NCBI GenBank assembly: GCA_964518305.1
Contig: CAZFDK010000093.1
Span: 1 to 7,031 of the forward strand
DNA length: 7,031 bases
Source: Caribbeanibacter sp964518305
Lineage (GTDB): Bacteria > Gemmatimonadota > Gemmatimonadetes > Palauibacterales > Palauibacteraceae
Direction of reading: 5' to 3'
Shown: positions 1-5,779 of the stretch, one piece after another
Layout: each line of letters starts with the position of its first letter
How positions within the stretch are numbered: position 1 is the first letter of the stretch
Position numbers and translations under genes: made by a program
The notes under the pieces: generated by a model
The model's database searches: none
Seen by the model: the letters and a program-made list of their open reading frames with translations, nothing else
Told to the model about the DNA's origin: nothing

Positions 1-573
1 TACCGCGGCCTGCGGCGGACGAGCCACGGGGGAGCCTTCGTCGGGTACAGGGCGGGCATGGTCCGCTTCCCGGAGCACGAGTTTTCCGCCGTGGCGGTCT
101 GCAACCGGTCCGACGCCGAGCCGATGGAGAAGCTCGGGCGGGTTGCCGAGATCTACCTCGGTCCGGAGATGGGACCGCCGGAGGAGGCGGACGAGGACCG
201 GGGATCGGAGGAGAGCCGGGAGGCGCCCCCCGCCCCCGATCTCGAGCGGCTCCGTGCCTATACCGGCCGCTACTACAGCTCCGAGCTGGACGCCGTCTAC
301 CGGATCGCCCTTGAGGGGGACACGCTCCGCCTCGAGGTGGGAAATCGCCTGGACGGGAAGCTGGGCACGCCCGGGCAGCCCGGTGTGTTCGAGCGTCCGG
401 ATCTCACTCTCCGGTTTCCCGCGAACCCGGGCGATCGAGCGGCCGAGTTCGAGCTGGCGGCGGATCGCGTGCGGGGGATCCGGTTCGAGCGCGTAGGCGA
501 TGGGGCGAAGCTCCAGCGGTGTCGGGCTCCGTCGGAGTTCAGACCGTCCATCGACGGGAGCAGGGGGCGGTGA
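1..573 (+). CDS. Serine hydrolase, S12 (class C beta-lactamase-like) family, C-terminal part
   Basis: This is the last 190 residues of a protein whose start lies before the window. Reading frame 1 is open from the first base to a TGA at 571-573. Residues 9-11 are His-Gly-Gly followed by AFVGYRAGMVRFPE, which fits the third active-site motif (KTG/HxG equivalent) and following strands of the S12 serine hydrolase/beta-lactamase fold. The SxxK and YxN motifs would lie upstream. An acidic, proline-rich linker (about residues 42-62) leads to a second beta-rich domain beginning YTGRYYSSELDA, like the lipocalin/DUF3471-type tail common in this family, ending in RVRGIRFERV. Such proteins are usually exported and act as peptidases or esterases; the substrate cannot be inferred. 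It is a different subtype from the hydrolase at 3520-5106, with little similarity between the tails. Confidence 0.88.
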   Translation, partial: YRGLRRTSHGGAFVGYRAGMVRFPEHEFSAVAVCNRSDAEPMEKLGRVAEIYLGPEMGPPEEADEDRGSEESREAPPAPDLERLRAYTGRYYSSELDAVYRIALEGDTLRLEVGNRLDGKLGTPGQPGVFERPDLTLRFPANPGDRAAEFELAADRVRGIRFERVGDGAKLQRCRAPSEFRPSIDGSRGR

Positions 574-595
574 CGGAACCGAAGAGATAGGCCGG

Positions 596-621
596 CTCGG
601 GAGATCCAGTCAGGACCCGAG
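596..621 (+). terminator. Possible terminator hairpin after the first hydrolase gene
   Basis: CTCGGG at 596-601 pairs with CCCGAG at 616-621, and an inner TCC/GGA pairing (605-607 with 613-615) closes a 5-base loop, leaving a 3-base bulge. It starts 22 bases after the stop codon. There is no clean T-run after it, only a T-containing stretch near 631-638, so intrinsic termination is uncertain. Confidence 0.3.
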
Positions 622-843
622 AGGTAGACCGTCTGTTTCACCGGAGCAACTCCAGGGGCGAGTCGCCCGCTCCTCACCCGATGCCATCGCCGTCGACGAG
701 CGACCGCGGGCACCGGCCGGCTCGCCGTCGCCACCGGCCGACCCGTACCAGGGCGCGAACCAGAGGGCGTTCCCAGGGGGTTCAGGGGTCCGAGAATCGG
801 AGGAGGTCGAACCCCGAGGACGGGACGAACCGGGAGGTCCACA

Positions 844-1233
844 ATGAACCGCTGCCAGGAGACGGTCGAGCCGATGACGATCGGACTGGTCGTGAGCGTT
901 CTCGCGAGCGCGGTCATCGTCGCCCTGCTCGCCCCTCCGGGTCTCGCCGGGGCGCCCGTGGATCCGGAGGGCGCGAAGGAGAGGGACACGGCGGCGGTCG
1001 CCGCCCCGAGCCTGTCGACCGCCGAGCGGTGGGCGGCGCTCTCGCTCACCCCGGGGACCTCGGCCGCCGGCGTGAGCGTCCGGGAGGCGGCCGCGCGGAG
1101 GCCCCCAGCGGACCGGGGCACCGGCCGCCGGACGACCCTGTTGTCGGGGCTGCTGCCGGAGCCGGACGGGTCGGCGACGCTGCACGCGCCGGAGCACCGG
1201 GGCGTCGGCGTCTCGATCGAGCTCTCCCCGTGA
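844..1233 (+). CDS. Small exported protein of unknown function
   Basis: I do not recognise this 129-residue protein. It has a hydrophobic segment at about residues 12-33 (MTIGLVVSVLASAVIVALL, then APPGLAGA), which reads as a Sec signal peptide or single membrane anchor, with possible cleavage after the AGA. The remainder is Ala/Gly/Pro/Arg-rich with no catalytic motif, ending in a short beta-like tail (GVGVSIELSP). Third codon positions are almost all G or C, which supports real coding. ATG 844 was chosen because GGGAGG sits at 832-837, six bases upstream. A second ATG at 874 has AGGAG at 857-861 and would begin directly with the signal peptide, so it is a credible alternative. The gene stands 270 bases from its upstream neighbour, is followed by a strong hairpin, and is probably its own transcription unit. 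Confidence 0.62.
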   Translation: MNRCQETVEPMTIGLVVSVLASAVIVALLAPPGLAGAPVDPEGAKERDTAAVAAPSLSTAERWAALSLTPGTSAAGVSVREAAARRPPADRGTGRRTTLLSGLLPEPDGSATLHAPEHRGVGVSIELSP

Positions 1234-1248
1234 GGGGGGCGGGCCGCA

Positions 1249-1272
1249 CCTCCACCCGGGCACCGGGGGAGG
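1249..1272 (+). terminator. Strong GC hairpin after the small exported gene
   Basis: CCTCC (1249-1253) pairs with GGAGG (1268-1272), and CCCGG (1255-1259) pairs with CCGGG (1263-1267), around a GCA loop with one bulged A at 1254. This gives a 10-bp, nearly all-GC stem starting 15 bases after the stop codon at 1231-1233. No T-tract follows, so it may be a U-less terminator or an mRNA 3'-end stabiliser. Confidence 0.45.
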
Positions 1273-1340
1273 CGGACGGGATCGCGGTCTGACGACTCGA
1301 GCGCTCAGGGAACGCAGTCATGCTGTCGTGAGGGTGGAGC

Positions 1341-1763
1341 ATGCCGATCGGAACCGCAGGAATACGGAACGGAGCGGCCGCTCTGGCCATGCTCGTCGTG
1401 CTCTCGATGGGAGTCGCGGCGTGTGCGTCCGGCCTCGGCGGCCGCGCGTCTCCCGGGGAGCAGGACGAGGAGGTCGTCCTGCAGGTCAGCGTCCGCAACG
1501 ATATAGTGGGCGGGACGTCGGCGACGGTCTACATCGTCCCGGACGAGCCGGGCGGGAGGGATCTCCTCGGCACGGTGGCGCCCGACACCACCGAGCGGTT
1601 CCGCTATCGGCCGACGGGTTCCCTGCCCGAGACATACCGCCTGCTCGCGGAGTTCACCGCGGGCGAAGAGCTGGTGTCCAACGAGTTCACCCCGGCCGGG
1701 CCGGTCGCGGTGGGCTGGCGGCTGGACTACAACTCGATCACGGTCCGGACTGTCGGGCGTTAG
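1341..1763 (+). CDS. Putative lipoprotein with beta-rich domain, unknown function
   Basis: This 140-residue protein starts with a type II (lipoprotein) signal peptide: a hydrophobic run at about residues 12-25 and a lipobox Val-Ala-Ala-Cys at 25-28, so Cys28 would be lipidated and the protein anchored in the envelope. The mature part, about residues 44-138, alternates hydrophobic residues in several short strands (VVLQVSVRND, TVYIVPDE, LLGTVAPDT, YRLLAEF, NSITVRTV), suggesting a compact Ig-like or beta-sandwich fold. No catalytic or metal-binding motif is visible. ATG 1341 is preceded by an AGGGTGGAG purine-rich stretch at 1331-1339, close to the start codon. Short lipoproteins of this layout occur widely in GC-rich diderms, but I cannot name the family. 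A hairpin follows and no partner gene is nearby, so it is probably monocistronic. Confidence 0.82.
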   Translation: MPIGTAGIRNGAAALAMLVVLSMGVAACASGLGGRASPGEQDEEVVLQVSVRNDIVGGTSATVYIVPDEPGGRDLLGTVAPDTTERFRYRPTGSLPETYRLLAEFTAGEELVSNEFTPAGPVAVGWRLDYNSITVRTVGR

Positions 1764-1782
1764 CCTCCCCGCCCCGATCAGC

Positions 1783-2172
1783 TCATACGGCTGTGGCCGG
1801 CGAGATCACAGCCGGCTCACAGGCACCACACAGCCTGCGAGCGACCCTTCCGGCGCCTCCGCCGTACGGGCGCCGCTGACATCGCGCCCCACCGGTGCCT
1901 CGTCTGCCGACCAGCTCCTCGCGGAGCCCGTCGGCGAACCGCGTGGCGTCGATCTCGTGGCCGAAGGACGGATCGGCGGTGTCGGAGGTGTATCCGTCCA
2001 CGGACGCGGGTCGATCCCCCTCCTGTTTCGGTCCGTTGGGCTCGCACACGTCCCGGTGCCTTGAGGTCGACGTTGACTGCGCCGTAGCCGGATCGGGGCC
2101 GGCGGCCGGGAGGTGGAAGCCCCGGTTCTCCCGGGAAACGGGCCGTGTCGACGTGGCGGGCGCCTCGGCCAT
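1783..2172 (-). other. Gene-poor region with a coding-like minus-strand stretch, possible remnant
   Basis: From 1764 to 2229 I see no recognisable gene. On the minus strand an open frame runs from an ATG at 2172 to a stop at 1783. Its middle part (roughly 2018-1890) uses almost only G/C third bases and reads like normal protein (for example DPSFGHEIDATRFADGLREE). The two ends look random and Arg/Pro-rich, with worse codon use. Another minus frame in the 2176-2040 part gives a beta-like stretch (GYGAVNVDLKAPGRV). One reading is a decayed minus-strand gene with frameshifts; another is chance in GC-rich DNA. I cannot assign a family, and no ribosome binding site supports the ATG. Confidence 0.2.
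1791..1822 (+). terminator. Strong stem-loop after the lipoprotein gene
   Basis: CTGTG (1791-1795) plus GCCGGC (1796-1801) pair with GCCGGC (1811-1816) and CACAG (1818-1822), with one bulged T at 1817 and a 9-base loop. The 11-bp stem begins 27 bases past the TAG at 1761-1763. There is no T-run downstream. A weaker competing hairpin (CAGGC 1820-1824 with GCCTG 1833-1837) overlaps its right arm. Likely a transcription end or mRNA-stabilising structure. Confidence 0.45.
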
Positions 2173-2229
2173 GCACGCGGAGCGGCGTGGTCCAGGTCCC
2201 GGGACCCCCGGGCCGGCTGTCGAGGTCGG

Positions 2230-2259
2230 TTGACAGAAATCGAACGATCGTTTTCTATT
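2230..2259 (+). promoter_or_regulatory. Sigma70-type promoter of the tetR gene
   Basis: A perfect -35 box TTGACA at 2230-2235 is followed after 18 bases by TCTATT at 2254-2259, which matches four of six bases of the -10 consensus. The block from about 2231 to 2262 is visibly A/T-richer than the surrounding DNA, as expected for a promoter. Transcription would start near 2266, giving a leader of about 105 bases before the tetR ATG at 2372. No comparable promoter is visible between tetR and the two genes after it. Confidence 0.72.
2243..2252. promoter_or_regulatory. Palindromic operator, probable TetR autoregulation site
   Basis: AACGATCGTT is a perfect 10-base inverted repeat lying wholly between the -35 and -10 boxes. 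TetR-family dimers commonly bind short palindromes in their own promoters and block RNA polymerase. The position, just upstream of the tetR gene, makes this the natural candidate operator. Flanking AGAAA (2235-2239) and TTTCT (2252-2256) are also mirror-related, but with an offset centre. Binding itself is inferred. Confidence 0.68.
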
Positions 2260-2371
2260 GTGTGCGGTAGCTTCGACGGTCGGACCGGACAGGCCGGAGG
2301 CCCAAGCGACTTCGCGACGGGGGCGTCAGAACGTCCGGTGCGGAGAGTACTCCAGACGGGGGGCGACGAGG

Positions 2372-2992
2372 ATGCCGAAGGTGCCCGACAGTCACCGGCA
2401 GGAGCGCCGCGACCAGATCCTCCGTGCGGCGTGGAGGTGCTACGAGCGACAGGGCTTCCAGCGAACCTCGGTGCGTGACATCTGCGAGGAGGCCGACCTC
2501 AGCATCGGAGCGGTCTACAGCTACTTCGACGGGAAAGAGGAGATCCTCGAGGCGGTCGCCGAGGAAGCGTGGTCGGACAGCGAGGCCCTGATCGAGAAGC
2601 TCGCGGGAGCCTCCAGCGCGCGAGAGGCCACCCGCCGGTTCCTCGAGACGGTGCTCCCGCCCCTGGACACGGAGGCGGGTCGGCGGTCGGCTCGCGTCGA
2701 TCTCCGGATACGGACGGAGGCGCTCGACATCGATCACCTGCGGGCGCGGGGAGTGGAGCAGATCGGTGCGTGGCGTGAGGGGCTCGCCGAACAGCTGAAG
2801 AGGACCGAGGGCGGGGAGCGAGCGGCCGAAGAGGCGGAGGGCGCGTCGCTCGAGGATGTCGCGGAAGTGCTGCTCGCGCTCCTCGTGGGCGCCCAGACGC
2901 TCGCGGCGCTGGATCCGGACTCCGAGCCGGCGTCGGTGCTGCGCGGTATGCGGGCTCTGACGGGGCGGCCGGTGCCGGAGCAGGAGGAGTGA
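2372..2992 (+). CDS. TetR/AcrR family transcriptional regulator
   Basis: This 206-residue protein is of normal TetR length. The N-terminal DNA-binding domain spans about residues 9-60: helix 1 (RRDQILRAAWRCYERQGF), then RTSVRDICEEADLS and the recognition helix and turn IGAVYSYFDGKEEIL, the classic TetR helix-turn-helix signature. Residues 70-206 form the variable helical domain for ligand binding and dimerisation, with the usual hydrophobic dimer-type helices (EDVAEVLLALLVGAQTL, residues 161-177). The frame stays open upstream to a TTG at 2258, but that codon lies inside the -10 region, ahead of any transcript start. ATG 2372 puts the helix-turn-helix at its usual distance and has GGGGGG and GACGAGG just upstream. 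It probably represses its own promoter and may control the two secreted-protein genes downstream. The inducer is unknown. Confidence 0.95.
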   Translation: MPKVPDSHRQERRDQILRAAWRCYERQGFQRTSVRDICEEADLSIGAVYSYFDGKEEILEAVAEEAWSDSEALIEKLAGASSAREATRRFLETVLPPLDTEAGRRSARVDLRIRTEALDIDHLRARGVEQIGAWREGLAEQLKRTEGGERAAEEAEGASLEDVAEVLLALLVGAQTLAALDPDSEPASVLRGMRALTGRPVPEQEE

Positions 2993-3052
2993 CAACACAC
3001 GGAGTCGTGCGAGGAATGAGGTAGAGTCGGAGGTCACCGAGGGGAGAGGACC

Positions 3053-3523
3053 ATGAAGACACGATTGAGTACAGCGTCCGCGCTGGCCGCCCTGATTCTC
3101 GCGCCGGCGGCCGTCAGCGCCCAGACGGGTGGACCGCAACCGCCGGACTCGGCGGCGGTGGCGTCCACCGCCCTGGATTACATCGAGGGATGGTACCGGG
3201 GGGATGCCCGCCGCATGGAGAGCGCGCTGCACCCGGAGCTCGCGAAACGCATCGTCCGTCGTGACAGCGCCACGGGAAGGACGGCGGTCGGGAACCAGGG
3301 CGCTTCGGAGCTGGTGATGGCCACCGCGAGGGGAGCCGGGACCCGGATCCCCGAGGAGGCGCGCCGGAAGGGCGTCCAGGTGCTGGACGTTCACGGGGAC
3401 GCGGCCACGGCCCGCGTCCGGGCCGCCGGCTGGGTCGATTACCTCCATCTGGCCCGGATCGACGGGAAGTGGAGGATCCTCAACGTGCTCTGGGAGATGG
3501 ACGAGGAGGGCGGCGGACGATGA
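3053..3523 (+). CDS. Secreted NTF2-like protein of the putative lumazine-binding (lumazine_bd_2) family
   Basis: This 156-residue protein has a clear Sec signal peptide with a hydrophobic run at about residues 6-22 and a likely cleavage after AVSA at residue 24. The mature part shows NTF2-like fold features: a first helix ALDYIEGWYRGDARRMESAL (residues 40-59) followed by HPELAKRIV, then strands VQVLDVHGDAATARVRAAGW and VDYLHLARIDGKWRILNVLWE (residues 128-148). This last pattern is highly typical of the lumazine_bd_2 (PF12893) family of SnoaL/NTF2-like proteins. No experimentally defined activity is established for most members, and lumazine binding should not be assumed. The ribosome binding site is GGGGAGAGGA just before ATG 3053. 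The gene lies 60 bases after tetR, and its TGA overlaps the next start codon (ATGA at 3520-3523), indicating translational coupling with the serine hydrolase. Confidence 0.93.
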   Translation: MKTRLSTASALAALILAPAAVSAQTGGPQPPDSAAVASTALDYIEGWYRGDARRMESALHPELAKRIVRRDSATGRTAVGNQGASELVMATARGAGTRIPEEARRKGVQVLDVHGDAATARVRAAGWVDYLHLARIDGKWRILNVLWEMDEEGGGR

Positions 3524-5106
3524 GACCGGGAAACTCCTCACGCGTCGGGCTTCTCGTCCTCGCGGCGGCCCTCGCCGCGGCTGCCGCACCAGGGCTCGCC
3601 GCCGCCCAGGAGCCCACGCCCCGCCAGTTCGACGCCTGGATTCGGCAGGGCATGGAGAGCCGGGACATACCCGGTCTGGCGCTGGCGGTGGTACGAGGGG
3701 ACTCCGTGGCAGTGGAGCGGGGATACGGGGTCCGCCGCCGGGGCGGGGATGAGCCGGTCGACGGCCGCACGCTCTTCGCCATCGGATCCGCCACGAAGGC
3801 GTTCACCGCCGCCGCAGTCGGGCGCCGGGTGAGCGAGGGAGCCATGAACTGGGACGATCCCGTGCGCGAGCACCTGCCCTGGTTTCGCCTGCCCGGGTCG
3901 TACCGGAGCGAGCACGCGACCCTGCGCGATCTGCTCGCGCACCGGACGGGCCTCGCCCGGACCCCGTTTCTCGTGCTGAACTCGGAGACGATGACGCGAG
4001 AGCAGGCGGTTCGAAGGGTCCGGCACGCGGCGATGTCCCGGGGCTTCCGGGAGGGCTACGCCTACCAGAACATCCTGTATGTGGGTGCGGGCCTGGCGGC
4101 GGCCGAGTCGGCGGGAACCACGTGGGACGGTCTGGTGCGCCGGAGGCTGCTCGCCCCGCTCGGGATGGAGCGCACCAGGACTACCGTCGATAGCCTCGAC
4201 CGGATGGACAACGTGGCCGCGCCACACGTCCGCGGGGACGCCGGTGTGCAGAGCGTCCCGTGGCGGGACATCGATCACGTGGGCCCGGCGGGATCCCTGG
4301 TCTCCTCGGTCCGCGACATGGCCCGATGGCTCCGCCTGCATCTCGGCGACGGTAGCCTGGACGGAACTCAGATCCTCGAGTCGGAGATCGTCTCGGAGAT
4401 GCGGGCCCCGCAGTCGCTGGTCTCCCCGGAGGTGCCTGTCTCGGCGTATCTGTTCTCGTCCCTCGCGCGTCGAGGGCTCACCCACAGCGTGGCCTACGGT
4501 CTCGGATGGTACGTGCTCGACTACCGTGGCGAGAAGCTCGTGCTGCACGGAGGGGACATCGACGGCATGGCGGCCCTCGTGGCCATGCTCCCCGACCGGG
4601 GAGTGGGGACCGTGGTGCTCTCGAACCTGCAGTCGCAGTTCTTCCCGTACGCCGTGGTGCTGCGCCTGTTCGACCATGTGTTGAAGGCCGAGGGGCCGGG
4701 ATGGGGCGAGATATTCCGAGAACGGCTCGAGTCCGTGCAACGACAGCGGGAGAGGCTGAGGCAGCGACGAGCGGGCCGCCGGGCAGCGGGGACGGAACCG
4801 AGCCTGAAGCCTCCCCGATACACCGGCAGCTACCGGAGCGAACTGTACGGCGCTCTGGAGGTCTCCGCCGGCGAGTCCGGCCTCGTCCTGAAGCTGGGGC
4901 AAGAGATGGTCGCCGATCTCGAGCACTGGCACCATGACACCTGGCGAGTCGAATGGCGGAACCCTGCCCTGCGGGCCACATCCGTCCCCTTCGCCACGTT
5001 TCGTCTCAGTGCCACGGGTCGGGTCGAGAGTCTAGAGCTCTCCGAGACGGGGCAGATGGTGGGAGAGTTCGAGCGGTCGAGATCCGGGGAAAGAGGACCG
5101 CCGTGA
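3520..5106 (+). CDS. Secreted serine hydrolase, S12 (class C beta-lactamase/esterase/DD-peptidase) family
   Basis: This 528-residue protein starts with a signal peptide (hydrophobic run at about residues 9-29, AAAQ cleavage region). All three active-site motifs of the S12 fold are present: Ser90-Ala-Thr-Lys93 (nucleophile and general base), Tyr182-Gln-Asn184, and His343-Gly-Gly345 in place of KTG. LRDLLAHRTGL (residues 135-145) and LLAPLGMERT (210-219) are also typical. A basic, Gln/Arg-rich helix (about 398-422) links to a C-terminal beta domain starting YTGSYRSELYG (434-444), a DUF3471-like tail. The HGG form is usual in esterases, D-aminopeptidases and related serine hydrolases rather than true beta-lactamases, so resistance should not be inferred. 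The frame is open from 3469, but ATG 3520 gives the signal peptide at the terminus and overlaps the preceding stop by ATGA. It probably acts in the periplasm or outside the cell together with the NTF2-like protein; the substrate is unknown. Confidence 0.96.
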   Translation: MRPGNSSRVGLLVLAAALAAAAAPGLAAAQEPTPRQFDAWIRQGMESRDIPGLALAVVRGDSVAVERGYGVRRRGGDEPVDGRTLFAIGSATKAFTAAAVGRRVSEGAMNWDDPVREHLPWFRLPGSYRSEHATLRDLLAHRTGLARTPFLVLNSETMTREQAVRRVRHAAMSRGFREGYAYQNILYVGAGLAAAESAGTTWDGLVRRRLLAPLGMERTRTTVDSLDRMDNVAAPHVRGDAGVQSVPWRDIDHVGPAGSLVSSVRDMARWLRLHLGDGSLDGTQILESEIVSEMRAPQSLVSPEVPVSAYLFSSLARRGLTHSVAYGLGWYVLDYRGEKLVLHGGDIDGMAALVAMLPDRGVGTVVLSNLQSQFFPYAVVLRLFDHVLKAEGPGWGEIFRERLESVQRQRERLRQRRAGRRAAGTEPSLKPPRYTGSYRSELYGALEVSAGESGLVLKLGQEMVADLEHWHHDTWRVEWRNPALRATSVPFATFRLSATGRVESLELSETGQMVGEFERSRSGERGPP

Positions 5107-5235
5107 GGGCTCAGACGCCGGCTCGGCGCCGCGGCGCGACGACGACCCTCGCGCCAGACGAGGCTCTCCAGCCTCGACGTTGAGCGCGGCGGCCCACCGA
5201 TCCTCGGTCCTCCCCGGCAGGCGCATCGGACACCT

Positions 5236-5541
5236 CACCCCGTCGGGCCGACGGAGCGCAGGTCGGTGCGGTGGTCCACGGCGAAGACGGGCGGCCCCGG
5301 ATGCGATTCGGCGACGAACCGGGACCTGGAGCAGAAGATCGCGGAGGGGGAGTTTCGCGAGGATGTCTACTGGCGGCTCGACGCGCTGACGCTGGACGAG
5401 CTGGAGCGGGCTTACATCCGTCGGGTCCTGGATCGGACGGGCGGAGACAAGTCCCGGGCGGCGGAGCTACTCGGAATCGACCGCGCGACGCTGTACCGGA
5501 AGCTGGAACGCTACGGGGAGCGTGCCGACGGCTCGCGGTAG
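5236..5541 (+). pseudogene. Remnant of an NtrC-type sigma54-dependent activator, internally deleted
   Basis: Two pieces of a sigma54 activator are fused in one frame. In the frame from a GTG at 5266 (91 residues), residues 16-38 carry ATNRDLE and FREDVYWRL, the highly conserved AAA+ stretch after sensor I. The sequence then jumps at about residue 40 (near 5385) to LTLDELERAYIRRVL and GIDRATLYRKLERYG, the linker and Fis-type helix-turn-helix that end such proteins. The arginine finger, sensor II (GNVREL) and roughly a hundred residues between are missing, as are Walker A and B, GAFTGA and the receiver domain. Upstream in frame, HPVGPTERRSVR (from 5236) resembles the RPVG region before sensor I, but the joining segment is scrambled. 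Not functional as an activator. An alternative is a surviving stand-alone Fis-like DNA-binding protein, since no stop interrupts the HTH part. No convincing ribosome binding site is seen. Confidence 0.85.
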
Positions 5542-5779
5542 GACCTCGCAGTGCCGCCGGATGGCCGCCCCCGAGGGGACGTCCCTCCCTTTCTGCCGTC
5601 CTGACTCTGATCCAGGGGTCGACTCCGAAGTCGGGCGGACTCCCACACTCGAGCGCAACGGTCTGCCGACTGCCGATTCGGGGGACGCCGGCGACCTTGC
5701 CGGTGTCGATCAGTCGGCGGCTCCGTGGAGTTCCATCCGGCCGCCAACGGGACTCTTGACCCTCGAGGGGAGCACATCG
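5542..5779. other. Non-coding stretch before the ompW-like gene
   Basis: I see no gene here. Small inverted repeats occur, such as CGACT-CCGA-AGTCG at 5620-5633 and CCGGC-GACCTT-GCCGG at 5688-5703. A TTGACC at 5756-5761 is too close to the ATG to be a -35 box. The promoter for the ompW-like gene must lie in this stretch or upstream, but I cannot place it. Confidence 0.4.

Noticed and set aside
681..1292. Plus-strand open frame (203 codons) overlapping the small exported gene
   Set aside because: Translation is extremely Arg/Gly-rich and lacks a signal or domain; the frame of the gene at 844 has the ribosome binding site and better codon use.
2258..2371. Longer tetR start at TTG 2258
   Set aside because: The codon lies within the -10 region, upstream of any plausible transcript start, and the extra 38 residues are not TetR-like.
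2255..3589. Long minus-strand open frame (444 codons)
   Set aside because: It lies antisense to tetR and the NTF2-like gene, both clearly recognisable. Its translation is Arg/Pro/Leu-rich with no motif; long antisense frames are common at this GC content.
3538..4935. Long minus-strand open frame (465 codons)
   Set aside because: Antisense shadow of the serine hydrolase, which has all catalytic motifs on the plus strand.
3520..5106. Antibiotic-resistance beta-lactamase
   Set aside because: The third motif is HGG and the protein has an extra C-terminal domain, typical of environmental esterases or peptidases of the S12 family. Resistance cannot be inferred.
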